A stretch of 64,000 nucleotides of DNA from Ensifer sp. LC163 (lineage in GTDB: Bacteria; Pseudomonadota; Alphaproteobacteria; Rhizobiales; Rhizobiaceae). Location: positions 167,503 to 231,502 of the forward strand of contig NZ_MBSS01000068.1 in assembly GCF_001695855.1 (NCBI RefSeq). Reading direction: 5' to 3'. The stretch's first letter is position 1. Every line of letters begins with the position of its first letter. The position numbers and the translations under genes were made by a program. The notes below the pieces were generated by a model, which saw only the letters and a list, made by a program, of their open reading frames with translations, had not been told where the DNA came from and did no database searches. This document shows positions 8,742 through 18,001 of this stretch, piece by piece.

Positions 8742-9629
8742 ATGTCGGTTTCTCCGTCCCTGACGTCTCTGCGGGTCTTCGCCGCCGTGGGGCAATGTCT
8801 CAGCTTTACCCAGGCGGCGCACCGGCTGGGTGTGACCCAGAGCGCGGTCAGCCGGCAGATCCGACAGCTCGAGAGCACGCTCGACGTCGCGCTCTTCCGC
8901 CGTATCGGCAACAGCGTCGCGCTGACGGAAGCAGGTGCCGTGCTGCATGAGCGACTGGTGGTGTCTTTCGATCTGATCGACGACGCGGTGCGCGAGGTGC
9001 GCGCGACGGTCCCGCGGCAGACCCTGAAGGTACTGGCGCCGCCGACGTTTGCCGCGCGCTGGTTGTCGCGGCGGCTGACCTCCTTCCGCCAGCGCTTTCC
9101 CGATCTCGACCTGTCGCTGCATATGCGGGGCGATGATAATGTTCGTTTCGACTGCGTGATCCGTTTCGGCGCCGGTCCGCGGGAGCGTCATACCAGCACG
9201 CGGCTGATGACCGAACAGCATATCGCGGTGTGTGCGCCCGAGCTTCAGGCCGACCCCGAGCGCTTCCGTCGCAGCTGCTTGCTCTATGTGCTGGATGAAT
9301 CCCGCCGCCTACCCACTTGGGACAACTGGTTTGCCGCCGCGCAGCGCGACCGCCGGGATCTGCCTGAAAATGCCATGGAATTCGCCACACTCGACATGGT
9401 GATTCAGGCCGCTCTGACCGGGGCGGGGCTTGCCGTGGTGGACCGCAACATGATCGAAGCCGAATTGCAGTCCGGCAGCCTGATCCAGCTCGACCCGGTG
9501 GTGGTGACGGGGCCAATCGGCTACTGGCTCGACATTTCCGGCGAGCGCCTCGCGCGCTCGCGCGTGGTGCATTTCGCGCGCTGGTTGCAACAGATGGCCG
9601 GAACCGGCCGTGAAGGTACCCTTCCATAG
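8742..9629 (+). CDS. LysR-family transcriptional regulator (GcvA-like)
   Basis: 295 residues: an N-terminal winged helix-turn-helix (LTSLRVFAAVGQCLSFTQAAHRLGVTQSAVSRQIRQLE, residues about 5-43) followed by the two-lobed effector-binding domain. The recognition-helix pattern AVSRQIRQLE is typical of the GcvA/AmpR-like branch. It lies 113 bases downstream of the ABC operon on the same strand rather than divergent from it, so its target is not certain; the neighbouring lyase/ABC locus is the best guess. Converges with the minus-strand gene ending at 9692. Confidence 0.9.
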   Translation: MSVSPSLTSLRVFAAVGQCLSFTQAAHRLGVTQSAVSRQIRQLESTLDVALFRRIGNSVALTEAGAVLHERLVVSFDLIDDAVREVRATVPRQTLKVLAPPTFAARWLSRRLTSFRQRFPDLDLSLHMRGDDNVRFDCVIRFGAGPRERHTSTRLMTEQHIAVCAPELQADPERFRRSCLLYVLDESRRLPTWDNWFAAAQRDRRDLPENAMEFATLDMVIQAALTGAGLAVVDRNMIEAELQSGSLIQLDPVVVTGPIGYWLDISGERLARSRVVHFARWLQQMAGTGREGTLP

Positions 9630-9691
9630 CCGCGCCACTCCATGGAGCGCAGGTCGCGACGCGGCGCAGACACACGGTGGTGGCACTACCG

Positions 9692-11050
9692 CTAATGCCC
9701 CGCCGCAGGTTCGATCTCGATATCGACATAGGGCTTTCCGGTCACCAGCGTTTCCATGTCGGTGCGCTGAGGTTGCGGCTCGCCGAGCAATGCCTCCTCG
9801 AAGCCGACGTAGTTTGGGAGGCCTTGGATCTGCGCCGGAGACAACAGCGGCGCGTAGATTTTTGTATTGGAGACGCGTTTGGCGATCTCGACCAACAAAG
9901 TGGAGCGCGGAATGACGTCATAAGGGGTGCGGGCGGTGGAGACGACCGCCTTTGGGCCGGATTTCGGCATGTTGCCGGCGGGGAGCGGCAGGATAGCGTC
10001 GAGAATGGTGCTGGCCTCGGTGACGGTGCGATCCTCCTTATCATTCCATGGGGTGGCGTTGGTGCTGCCGTGGTGCCCAATCTTGAGGAAGTCGACCGGC
10101 TGGTCGAGCTTCGCTCTCTGCCTTTTCCACGCAACATTCCAGGCACCATTATGCTGCCCGTCGACGAATGTCCCCTCCCATTCGGCATCGCCGACAAGCA
10201 GTAGGCGTCGGCCGCGCCATCCGATTAACAACATGATGCTTGTGTTGTTGATTAAGGTGCTGTCCTTGGCAGTGTAAGCAAAGGCGTTGGACATCATGCG
10301 CGACTGCAACCGGCGGAAGTCGAGACTGCTAATATTGCCAGGCTGCACATCGGCCGGCGCTCGACCCGAGGCGAGCACGCCGGCGGCAGCCTCAGAGAAG
10401 GCCCTTAGATCGATGGCCCCTTCATCGCCCATATAGTAGTAGTCGATATTGTAATCGGGGCCGAGGATCGTGAACGCGACGTCGCCAACGAGGGTCTTGA
10501 GGTTGAGCTCCGCGGCCTTGCTGTCGCTATGGACGTAGACCGGTGCAATGCCGTTTTGCTCCGGCAGGGTTTCGGTGAGCGTTTTGACAGCCGACTCGTT
10601 GCTGATGCTGTAGAGACTGACCATCTCCTGCAGAGCCGGACTAAGGGCGACGCGGCGCTTGGCAACATTACGCATCGCCGTTTCGGCGAGATTGTGGAAG
10701 GCACGAGCGATCTTGGATTGCGGATGCTTGCGATTCATGGCCGCGCTCAGCCAAATGTTCTCGATGGCAACGTCCTCAAAAAACAGTGGGTTGAAGCCCT
10801 TCATGTGATCCTCGTGCTCGTGGCTGAGCACGACGAGATCGAGGCGCCGCTTGCCATTGGCGAGCGGCAGCTCAGGCTTCAGGAGATTGAGGGCGGCTTT
10901 GAGGACCGCCTCCCCGGCTTTGCTGCCACAATCGATCAGCATGTGAAAGTCGTCGACCTCGCCGTCCTTCTTCCGTGCCTTCGGAATGCGGACATAGATG
11001 CAGTCGCCGCAGCCCACATTGTAGGCACGGATCAGGAGCTTATCTGCCAT
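9692..11050 (-). CDS. ComEC-like metallo-beta-lactamase-fold hydrolase, stand-alone
   Basis: 452 residues. The N-terminus MADKLLIRAYNVGCGDCIYV opens a metallo-beta-lactamase fold of the ComEC/Rec2 hydrolase type: HxHxDH is HEHEDH at 77-82, followed by glycine-containing DHMKGF; a later metal Asp is in LLLVGDAEWEG, and FLKIGHHGST matches the ComEC LKxxHHGS motif. There are no membrane segments, so it is a soluble cytoplasmic enzyme, not the DNA-uptake channel. ComEC-type domains act on nucleic acid or phosphodiester bonds, but the substrate here is unknown. The ATG at 11050 lies inside the end of the upstream peptidase gene (19-base overlap), so the two are translationally coupled. Base composition appears less GC-rich than the flanking ABC operons, suggesting transfer (visual impression, not computed). 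Confidence 0.8.
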   Translation of the reverse strand: MADKLLIRAYNVGCGDCIYVRIPKARKKDGEVDDFHMLIDCGSKAGEAVLKAALNLLKPELPLANGKRRLDLVVLSHEHEDHMKGFNPLFFEDVAIENIWLSAAMNRKHPQSKIARAFHNLAETAMRNVAKRRVALSPALQEMVSLYSISNESAVKTLTETLPEQNGIAPVYVHSDSKAAELNLKTLVGDVAFTILGPDYNIDYYYMGDEGAIDLRAFSEAAAGVLASGRAPADVQPGNISSLDFRRLQSRMMSNAFAYTAKDSTLINNTSIMLLIGWRGRRLLLVGDAEWEGTFVDGQHNGAWNVAWKRQRAKLDQPVDFLKIGHHGSTNATPWNDKEDRTVTEASTILDAILPLPAGNMPKSGPKAVVSTARTPYDVIPRSTLLVEIAKRVSNTKIYAPLLSPAQIQGLPNYVGFEEALLGEPQPQRTDMETLVTGKPYVDIEIEPAAGH

Positions 11051-12861
11051 TGGCTTTCTCCCATTTCATCGTGCTCGTCGCTGTGGATGCCCACATGGGG
11101 CGAGAGCGAGAAGCGCAAAATGCCACCGACCTTGTTGGCGGTCAGGGGCGCAACCGTCTTCTCGAGGATGCCAAGTTCGCCGCCCGCGATCTCGCCGATC
11201 CGCCCGGCCTTGATCCGAGCCGCCAGCGCATTGAGGAACGCTTCCTTGCGCAGGGCGCCGCCCTGCTCTTCGGCACTTTCGTCAGCGCCCTTGCCCATGA
11301 GCGGCTGGGTGCCGGGCTTGCGCATCCAGGAGAGCAGATTGCCGTCGATATCGAGCGCCAGCGTGCCGCCGCACAGCATGCTGGTCGTCTCGCCGGCGAA
11401 CTGGCCGAAGCGTCCGCCCTCGAGAACAACGTCCTCCCGCCAGGTGTACTGGAGGAGAACCTGCCGCGGCTGGCGGCGCGCATCGGCAGTGAGTTTAACT
11501 GCGGTAGAGAGATCCTGCACCGCGATATCGGCACTGTAGGGAATGAAAAGAGCGCTGCGGTTGTCGTCGAGGAAGCGGTAGGCCGCGGCGCGGGAACTGG
11601 CGATATCGGCGGCGTGATGATAGACCTGCGTGCGCAACCGCGTGAAAACGTCGTGCGGTTCCCGCAGCTTGCGACCCGTCTCAGGGCTTAGGACCTCGCG
11701 CTCTAGAAACACGTCAATCATCATCTGCCGGTAGCCATCCGGATCGGTCGGGTTGACGATTTCCTCATTGCGCAGCACCGCGAGGGCATAGTCCTCGAAC
11801 GTCACGTCGACGGGCGGCAACAAATCCAGGGGCTGGATCGCCATGCACTGCATGCGGCGGATGGTATGCCAGAAGGCCTCCCCAAGGGTTCGGCCGCGCT
11901 TCATGTAGTGGCGCGACAGCCTCTGGACGATGTCGAACATCGCGCCGGTCAGAACCTGCGACATGTAGTGCTGGCGTTGGTCATCCTTGATTGAACTGTA
12001 GCGTAGCTTGTTCAGCGCGCTGCGCAAATATGGCTGGTTCTGGACGGCTCCGCCGAATTCCTCCGCCAAATTTGACAGCGCACTGTCGACGGAGAGGTCG
12101 CCGCCGGTTTCGGCAGCGAGCCATTTGCGCAGCTTGTTGTTGCGGAAGGCGATGAGGATGGCCGACAGGTCGCCGAAGAATTCGTGAACGGCGGCCGTTT
12201 CGGCACTGACAGACTCGGCCAGCAAAGGGCGGAGGCCATCGAGCACGGCGTGGCCGAACTCGTGATTGATGATGTCGGCGGAAAGGCTGGTATAGATGCG
12301 CTTCTCGCCGCTGTCGAAATAGTAGAATTGGAGTGACTTGCTGTCGCGGTCATAGTAGGCGTTCTCGCCGTAGCCGGCGTTGGGGACGACGATCAACCTG
12401 TTGCCCTCAAAGCCGAATGGGATACGTCGGCCGAGGCCAAAACCGTTCTCATAGAAGTCGAGCGCATTTTGCAAAGTGGCCCAGACATTGACCTGACGAT
12501 ATTGCGGTGACGCGATGTTGGCCTTGTTGAGAGGCACGCCATTTGTGTCCGTGAAGACATTGTTCTCGGCGTCCCAGGTTGCAGGCGGTGCAAGGGTTTC
12601 CGCAGAGGAATCGTAGTCGACAACAGCGAAGCGGGCGCTTGTGGGACCGTCGCCGATGCCCGGCTCCCAAGGCACATCGAAGGTTTCGTCGAAGTCGAAG
12701 TTTCGACGCAGTGTGCGGAGCGCGGGATCTTGGAAATACACGTCGAACGGAATGCGGAGCTGCAGCTCCTCTTGGGCGTCGCGCGTTAGGACTTTGCGCG
12801 CGGCGTAGAGCGCGGCTTTAGTCGCTTTGGTTGTGTCCACTGTCTTGGGTTTGGAGGGCAT
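11032..12861 (-). CDS. Thermolysin-like (gluzincin) zinc metallopeptidase
   Basis: 609 residues from ATG 12861, chosen because a ggag Shine-Dalgarno lies eight bases upstream; the open frame continues to 13038 without a good site. Zinc motif HEFGH at 200-204 is followed by HEFFGDLSA with the probable third ligand Glu227, about the spacing seen in M4-type gluzincins (HEXXH then E in NExxSD). No signal peptide is visible: the N-terminus is charged (MPSKPKTVDTTKATK), so the enzyme is probably cytoplasmic, unlike secreted thermolysins with a pro-domain. The C-terminal third (about 430-609) has no recognised domain. Operonic and overlapping with the MBL-fold hydrolase; no other gene of the unit is present. 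Function unknown; a protease-effector/nuclease pair is one hypothesis. Confidence 0.8.
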   Translation of the reverse strand: MPSKPKTVDTTKATKAALYAARKVLTRDAQEELQLRIPFDVYFQDPALRTLRRNFDFDETFDVPWEPGIGDGPTSARFAVVDYDSSAETLAPPATWDAENNVFTDTNGVPLNKANIASPQYRQVNVWATLQNALDFYENGFGLGRRIPFGFEGNRLIVVPNAGYGENAYYDRDSKSLQFYYFDSGEKRIYTSLSADIINHEFGHAVLDGLRPLLAESVSAETAAVHEFFGDLSAILIAFRNNKLRKWLAAETGGDLSVDSALSNLAEEFGGAVQNQPYLRSALNKLRYSSIKDDQRQHYMSQVLTGAMFDIVQRLSRHYMKRGRTLGEAFWHTIRRMQCMAIQPLDLLPPVDVTFEDYALAVLRNEEIVNPTDPDGYRQMMIDVFLEREVLSPETGRKLREPHDVFTRLRTQVYHHAADIASSRAAAYRFLDDNRSALFIPYSADIAVQDLSTAVKLTADARRQPRQVLLQYTWREDVVLEGGRFGQFAGETTSMLCGGTLALDIDGNLLSWMRKPGTQPLMGKGADESAEEQGGALRKEAFLNALAARIKAGRIGEIAGGELGILEKTVAPLTANKVGGILRFSLSPHVGIHSDEHDEMGESQWQISS

Positions 12862-13058
12862 GGCGAAACTCCAAAAAATTAGAATGGACAATTGAACGCC
12901 AGAGTTTAGATGGCGACGACGTAACAACTCGCACCAATAAATAGTCGATCTTGCTCCGCGGAACCAGCGGGCCTGTGAAGGAATAGTAATCCGCGGACCT
13001 TCGCCGCTTACTCCACATGGCGCGGAGAGGTTGCTCATCGGGCCGGGAAGCAGACGCC

Positions 13059-14108
13059 CTATCGCACCCGCACACCGTGTTCGGCTTCAAAGAGGTAGAG
13101 GTTGTCCTTCGACAATCTTACCCCCACGGCGTTGCCGACCTTCGCAGAGAAATCCTTCGCCGCCTTCACCGTGAGCATGTCCGACTCGGTCTTGACCGTC
13201 ACTAAGGTGTGATCACCGATGAGTTCGATCGCGTAGATATTCCCGTTCACGTCGGCTTCCTCGGGCGCCGTCACGGCGCAGTCCTCGGGACGCACGCCAA
13301 GCACGGCCTCTGCAACCTTGCCCATCACCGGAACCATGATTTTCGTCCCGCCCGTCATGAAAAGATTGCCGTCAAGCGTACCGCGCACAACGTTCATCGA
13401 TGGCGAACCGATGAACTGCGCGACGAAGAGATTGGCAGGATCGTTGTAGATATTCGCCGGTGTATCCAGCTGCTGCAGCTTGCCTCCTTCAAGCAGGGCG
13501 ACGCGGTGAGCCAATGTCATCGCCTCGATCTGGTCATGGGTCACATAGATGGTCGTGATCCCGAGGTCATGCTGCATGTGACCGAGTTCTGCCCGCATGT
13601 GACCTCGCAATTTGGCGTCAAGGTTTGACAGGGGCTCATCCATCAGGAACACCTTGGGCCGCCTGACCATAGCCCGCGCCAGCGCCACGCGCTGTCTCTG
13701 CCCGCCCGAAAGCTGGCGGGGATAGCGCGCGAGGTAGGGCGTCAACTGGACCTGGTCGGCCACATCCTTGATGCGGGCTTCCATCTCGGGCTTTGGAAGT
13801 CTTCGGATCTTTAGCGGATAGCCGATATTTTCGGCGACTGTCTTGTGCGGATAAAGCGCATAGGACTGAAACACCATCGCCACGTCGCGGTTCTTGGGCA
13901 GCACATTGGTGACATCCCGCCCCCCGATGGTGATGATGCCGGAACTCACGGTCTCGAGCCCGGCGATCATCCGCAGCGCCGTGGTTTTCCCCGAGCCCGA
14001 AGCACCGAGCAACACGAGGAACTCGCCTTCCTTCACGTCGAGATCGAGCTCGTGCAGCACCCGCACCGAACCGAAGAACTTGACTACCTTCTCGAGCCTG
14101 ACGGTCAT
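13059..14108 (-). CDS. ABC transporter ATPase, MalK/UgpC class
   Basis: 349 residues. Walker [10 protein letters not shown] near 37-45, Q-loop in [14 protein letters not shown], signature [15 protein letters not shown], Walker [14 protein letters not shown], and switch His in TIYVTHDQ. The C-terminal third is the regulatory TOBE-type domain of the MalK/UgpC class (GVRPEDCAV onward). ATG 14108 gives the standard start [18 protein letters not shown]; the longer open frame overlaps the permease gene. Energises the two permeases encoded just upstream. Last gene of the minus-strand operon SBP, permease, permease, ATPase. Confidence 0.92.
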   Translation of the reverse strand: MTVRLEKVVKFFGSVRVLHELDLDVKEGEFLVLLGASGSGKTTALRMIAGLETVSSGIITIGGRDVTNVLPKNRDVAMVFQSYALYPHKTVAENIGYPLKIRRLPKPEMEARIKDVADQVQLTPYLARYPRQLSGGQRQRVALARAMVRRPKVFLMDEPLSNLDAKLRGHMRAELGHMQHDLGITTIYVTHDQIEAMTLAHRVALLEGGKLQQLDTPANIYNDPANLFVAQFIGSPSMNVVRGTLDGNLFMTGGTKIMVPVMGKVAEAVLGVRPEDCAVTAPEEADVNGNIYAIELIGDHTLVTVKTESDMLTVKAAKDFSAKVGNAVGVRLSKDNLYLFEAEHGVRVR

Positions 14109-14112
14109 GTGT

Positions 14113-15138
14113 TCAACCTTTGACGGCGCCAACGAGCAGTCCCTTGGCGATGAAGCGTTGCAGGACAAGGGCGAGCAGAATGACCGGCACGATCATGATG
14201 ATGATGAGCACGCTCATGTACCACCATTGCGGTCCGCGCGTCGCGTTCTGTGCGGCGACCAAAAGGGGCATGGTCTGGGCGTTGGCTGTCGAGAGGAACA
14301 GAGCCAGCAGGTACTCGTTCCAGGAGAAGATAAGCACCAGAAGGCTCGTGGCGACGAGGCCCGGCTTGGATAGTGGCAGGATGATCTCGAAAAAGATGCG
14401 GATTCTCGAGGCGCCGTCGAGCTCGGCTGATTCCTCAAGATCCTTGGGGATCGAGACGAAGAAATCGTACATCAGCCAGACCACGATCGGCAGGTTCACC
14501 GCCGTGTAGGTGAGGATCAGCGCCACGTGGGTATCAAGCAGGCGGACCTGTTGGAACATCACGTAGATCGGGATCGCGGCCACGACCGGCGGAAAGATGC
14601 GTTGCGAGATCATCCAGAACAGGATGTCGGGATTACCCAGCGTGGGCGAAGGGGTCCTGCGGAACATTCCTGCCCCGATGACGGCCAGCGCCAACCCGAC
14701 GGTGACCGCGATCAGCCAGTTCACGCCCAGTGCCGCGACCAGCACGATGACGAGGGCGACGGCGAGTATGAAGATGAGGATGGTCAAGAGCCGCGGCCGG
14801 AACGTGAACCGCGACAGCGCATAGGCGGCCAGCGACCCGGCGATCATTACAAGAAGCGTCGAGAAGACGGCCACGACCGCCGAGTTGAAATAGGGCCGGA
14901 ACGTATCGTTGCCCAGATCGAAGAAGATGTAGCTCCAGGCGTGCAGCGACGGCAAGAAGTCGACGAAGGGCAGGTAGAAAGGTCCGCCGGATACGGCGAT
15001 AGGCACCTTGAACGAGGTGATCAGCACCCAATAGAGCGGGAACAGGACAATGAAGGTCCAGATGCCAAGCACCCCGTAGACCACGATCTTGGTCCCGACG
15101 GCCATTTCACCGAGCTTCTTGGATTCGAAAATGCTCAC
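14113..15138 (-). CDS. ABC transporter permease, MalG/UgpE class, with extra hydrophobic insertion
   Basis: 341 residues from GTG 15138, which overlaps the stop of the upstream permease (GTGA). Family features: N-terminal helix VLGIWTFIVLFPLYWVLITSFK, the segment GSLAAYALSRFTF, and coupling loop LEESAELDGASRIRIFFEIILPL near the C-terminus. Residues about 114-170 are an insertion between the usual AYALSRF and RIFPPV segments; it contains two hydrophobic stretches (ILIFILAVALVIVLVAALG and WLIAVTVGLALAVIGAG) and makes the protein some 60 residues longer than typical MalG-type permeases. The partner permease also has an insertion. Confidence 0.88.
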   Translation of the reverse strand: MSIFESKKLGEMAVGTKIVVYGVLGIWTFIVLFPLYWVLITSFKVPIAVSGGPFYLPFVDFLPSLHAWSYIFFDLGNDTFRPYFNSAVVAVFSTLLVMIAGSLAAYALSRFTFRPRLLTILIFILAVALVIVLVAALGVNWLIAVTVGLALAVIGAGMFRRTPSPTLGNPDILFWMISQRIFPPVVAAIPIYVMFQQVRLLDTHVALILTYTAVNLPIVVWLMYDFFVSIPKDLEESAELDGASRIRIFFEIILPLSKPGLVATSLLVLIFSWNEYLLALFLSTANAQTMPLLVAAQNATRGPQWWYMSVLIIIMIVPVILLALVLQRFIAKGLLVGAVKG

Positions 15139-16262
15139 TGGCGCGCCCTCCTCGCAGGATTGACGACGAAGTTGAAGAACGACACGCAGATGATCGTCGA
15201 GGTGAAGAGCAGGACATAGGAGATTGCAGCCGAAGCGCCCAGATCGAGGGCGCGCCACTGCATGAAGGCGTGCAGCGTGAGGGATTCGGACGCGATTCCG
15301 GGACCGCCATTGGTCAGGACGTTAGGAAGGTCGACGATCTTGAAGGCCTCGATCATGCGGATCAGCACGATGGTTGCCGCGACCGGGGCGACGGAGGGCC
15401 AGGTGATGTCAACGAAGATCTGGAAGCTGGAGGCGCCGTCTAGTTCGGCCGCCTCGAGTTCATCCTTGGGCTGGCTCTCGAAGGCAGCCAGCATGACCAG
15501 GAACATGAACGGGATCCATTGCCAAGAGTCGCCCAGAACGACCACGAGCCGCGCCGACCAGGCATTGGTCGCCCATGAGAAATCGCCCAAGCCCAGCCAG
15601 TGCCAGAGGGGCGAGATGGGCCCCACCGTCATGTCGGCCATCATGCGGAAAGTGTAGGCGATGCCCACCGGCGTGACCATGAGCGGGACGAAGAACACCA
15701 CGCGAAAAAAGCTTCGCCCGCGGATTCTGAGCGAGCAGAGAAAGGCCAGCCCGGCGCCGATGACGAACTGGATGGCGACCCCCAGCAAGACGTAGAAGAT
15801 CGTCGTCGACAGCGAGCCGATCTGGCCCTTGTCGCCGATCGTGGCGGCGAAGAGCCAGGCGAGCGCGGCGAAAAGACCAAAGGCTATGAGACGACCGATC
15901 GCGCCCATGACGGTCACGTGGCCGGAAGCGACGAAGCTGCGAATGCCCCAGCCGATCAGGACAATCGCGGCCGCGACAATGAGCCAGCCGAGCCACGATG
16001 TGGGCATGAATGTGCCAAGCAAATGATACTGCTCGGAGCCGAACAGCAGCTTCCTGAAATTGCTCCAGCCGACGAAGATGAGTTCGTATCCTTCGCTGCC
16101 CAGCCTGAAGCGCGACAGCGCAAGCCATGCCGAAATGATCAGCGGGAAGATCGAGAAGGCCAAAATGAGCAGGCTGGCCGGAAGCACGAAAAGCCGCCCA
16201 GAATGCCGATCGAACCAATCGACAGCGCGTGTCTGCCAAGTCTCCAAGGGCGTGTGCTCCAT
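15135..16262 (-). CDS. ABC transporter permease, MalF/UgpA class, with extra hydrophobic insertion
   Basis: 375 residues. The first helix is LFVLPASLLILAFSIFPLIISAW; the C-terminal coupling loop is DELEAAELDGASSFQIFVDITWP, followed by the family's NGGPG segment. Compared with ordinary UgpA proteins (about 290-300 residues) it has some 65 extra residues at about 85-150, with hydrophobic segments LGWLIVAAAIVLIGWGI and LIAFGLFAALAWLFAATIG, predicting two more membrane spans between helix 1 and the conserved core. Second gene of the operon, separated from the SBP gene by a strong hairpin and a dispersed repeat. Confidence 0.88.
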   Translation of the reverse strand: MEHTPLETWQTRAVDWFDRHSGRLFVLPASLLILAFSIFPLIISAWLALSRFRLGSEGYELIFVGWSNFRKLLFGSEQYHLLGTFMPTSWLGWLIVAAAIVLIGWGIRSFVASGHVTVMGAIGRLIAFGLFAALAWLFAATIGDKGQIGSLSTTIFYVLLGVAIQFVIGAGLAFLCSLRIRGRSFFRVVFFVPLMVTPVGIAYTFRMMADMTVGPISPLWHWLGLGDFSWATNAWSARLVVVLGDSWQWIPFMFLVMLAAFESQPKDELEAAELDGASSFQIFVDITWPSVAPVAATIVLIRMIEAFKIVDLPNVLTNGGPGIASESLTLHAFMQWRALDLGASAAISYVLLFTSTIICVSFFNFVVNPARRARQ

Positions 16263-16273
16263 CTGGATTTGAC

Positions 16274-16303
16274 GTTTCTCCCGTCCCGGAGGACGGGAGA
16301 AAC
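16274..16303 (-). promoter_or_regulatory. SBP-permease intercistronic hairpin
   Basis: Perfect 13-bp inverted repeat, gtttctcccgtcc at 16274-16286 and ggacgggagaaac at 16291-16303, closing a four-base loop, just upstream of the permease start on the minus strand. Without a T-run it resembles an mRNA stabiliser or partial terminator reducing permease relative to SBP. Confidence 0.65.
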
Positions 16304-16318
16304 CGGGTCGATGTGACG

Positions 16319-16424
16319 CTAAAGCGCGTCGCGATCTCTAGGATTCGCTTGCGGCGCTTAAGCACTTGTTTTTACGCATGTCGTTATCGCAAAACCGCGG
16401 CACACTTTTGCGCGACATGCTTTA
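16319..16424 (+). repeat. Dispersed rhizobial-type intergenic repeat, copy 1
   Basis: A 106-base element beginning ctaaagcg and ending gcttta, with the internal block cgcaaaaccgcggcacactt. Its layout (ctaRagcg start, acgcat then gaaaaaccgc-like block, final inverted pair) matches the element at 63742-63846 in the same orientation. The distal part forms an inverted repeat (catgtcg / cgacatg). Its end coincides with the TAA stop of the SBP gene (16422-16424). Confidence 0.65.
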
Positions 16425-17900
16425 GTTTGCGCCGATGGTCGACTTGTAGGCGGCGAGCTGTTTGTCGCGGCCAACTTCGTCGGTGATCTCGTTCCAGCCG
16501 TCTTCGATGGTCTTCATCGTGGTCGGAATGTCTATTTCTCCGGCGAGCATGCGGGCAATCGCCGTATCCAGCACGATCTGCTGATACTTCTGATTGTTCG
16601 GAATGCGCAGGTCGAGCACCATGTTGGGCGAATTCAGGCTCGCCTCAATGGCGCCCAGATAGTCCTTGGCCGCAGCTTCGCTCATGCCTGCCTTGCGCCA
16701 GTTATCCAGGCCCTGGAACTGCGATAGGCGGTAGGGGTTGAAGCCGGTGATGCCGATAGTGACGTCGACATTGGACTGCTCGGGTGCACTCATGTAGCTG
16801 AAGAAGGCGTAGGCCGCATCCTTCACCTTCGGGGCTGCCTTGGTGTTGATGCCGCCCGACCAGCCACCGAAGGCCGCGAAGGGCGCGTGGTTCACCCCGT
16901 CGATGGCGTAGGGGCAGATATCGGCTGTGCAGTCGACGAGCTTGCCGGTATCACGGTCGAGCACCTTGGCGGACCCCGGCAGGATGACGGCGCCTACCTT
17001 GTCGACCACCTTGGACTTCTCCGGGTCGATGGCGAGCGTGCCGATGTCGCCCCAGTCGATGGTCAGCGCACACTGACCCGAGGTGAACAGGTTGCGCGTG
17101 TCGCCCACGTCGAGGTTGATCTCGTCAGGCGGGGCATATTTGGTGGTCTCACTGTAGACAGCGAGCGCCGCCGCGAAGGCCTCGTTGTTGACCAGGGGCT
17201 TCATGTCGCGGACGTCGAAGAAGGCACCCTGCGACGTGCCCTTGGATTGCAGGAAGGCGCCGGCGACCGAGGTCACCATCCAGTAGGATTGGGCATTTCG
17301 CTTCTTGGCGATGCAGGAGCCGAAATCCGGCTTGCCGTCGCCGTTCATGTCCTTGCCGTTGGCTGCCTTGGCGAAAGCGATGTAGTCGTCCCAGGTCTGG
17401 GGCGCGCCGAGGCCAAGCTCCTTGGCCACATCGGTCCGGTAATAGACCATCTGGAAATCACCATCGAGGGTAATGGTGTAGGTCTTGCCCGCGAACTTCA
17501 TCGAGAAATCGCGGAAAAACCCGCCGATGTCGTCGAGCTTGAGAGCGGCGTCCGCCTCGACACGCGGGCTAAGGTCTTCCATGAATCCCGGTGTCACATA
17601 GTCCACCATCCACTGCGGCGCGAACACGCCGGCATCGAGCGAGTTGGTACCCGTCGACCAGTCGGTGAGGATCTTCTGGTAGAGATCGGAGAAGGGAACC
17701 GTGATCACATTGATGTGGGCGCCCGTGAGCTTCTCAAAATCAGGAGCGCGGCGTTGCATCGGCTCGGCAATCTGCGGGCCGGTGAAGGTGATGACATTGA
17801 CGGTCACGCCGTCAAACTCGCCAGCCCATGCGGAACCCGCAAAGCCCATAGCTGCCACGCCCGTCATCAGAGCGCCGGCAAACAATAAACGAATAGCCAT
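16422..17900 (-). CDS. ABC transporter extracellular solute-binding protein, family 1
   Basis: 492 residues with a Sec signal peptide (hydrophobic 5-22, AWA cleavage near 26), then a family 1 sugar/polyol-binding fold: VNVITFTGPQIAEPMQRRAPDFEKLTGAHINVI at the start of the mature domain and AYAFFSYMSAPEQS near the C-terminus. Longer than MalE/UgpB (about 400-440). It contains DMNGDGKPDFGSC, which resembles a calcium-binding loop (DxNxDGxxDF). First gene of the minus-strand operon with two unusual permeases and a MalK-class ATPase. The ligand is unknown; sugar, polyol or glycoside are the usual options. Confidence 0.9.
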   Translation of the reverse strand: MAIRLLFAGALMTGVAAMGFAGSAWAGEFDGVTVNVITFTGPQIAEPMQRRAPDFEKLTGAHINVITVPFSDLYQKILTDWSTGTNSLDAGVFAPQWMVDYVTPGFMEDLSPRVEADAALKLDDIGGFFRDFSMKFAGKTYTITLDGDFQMVYYRTDVAKELGLGAPQTWDDYIAFAKAANGKDMNGDGKPDFGSCIAKKRNAQSYWMVTSVAGAFLQSKGTSQGAFFDVRDMKPLVNNEAFAAALAVYSETTKYAPPDEINLDVGDTRNLFTSGQCALTIDWGDIGTLAIDPEKSKVVDKVGAVILPGSAKVLDRDTGKLVDCTADICPYAIDGVNHAPFAAFGGWSGGINTKAAPKVKDAAYAFFSYMSAPEQSNVDVTIGITGFNPYRLSQFQGLDNWRKAGMSEAAAKDYLGAIEASLNSPNMVLDLRIPNNQKYQQIVLDTAIARMLAGEIDIPTTMKTIEDGWNEITDEVGRDKQLAAYKSTIGAN

Positions 17901-18001
17901 TACTTCCTCCCTTTATTAGGCATCCCATTTGCGAGGCCGCCTGTTAGTTGTTGATTTTCTTGCTACATTGCCATCCTCCTGAAACTAGGTCAGGGTCATC
18001 T

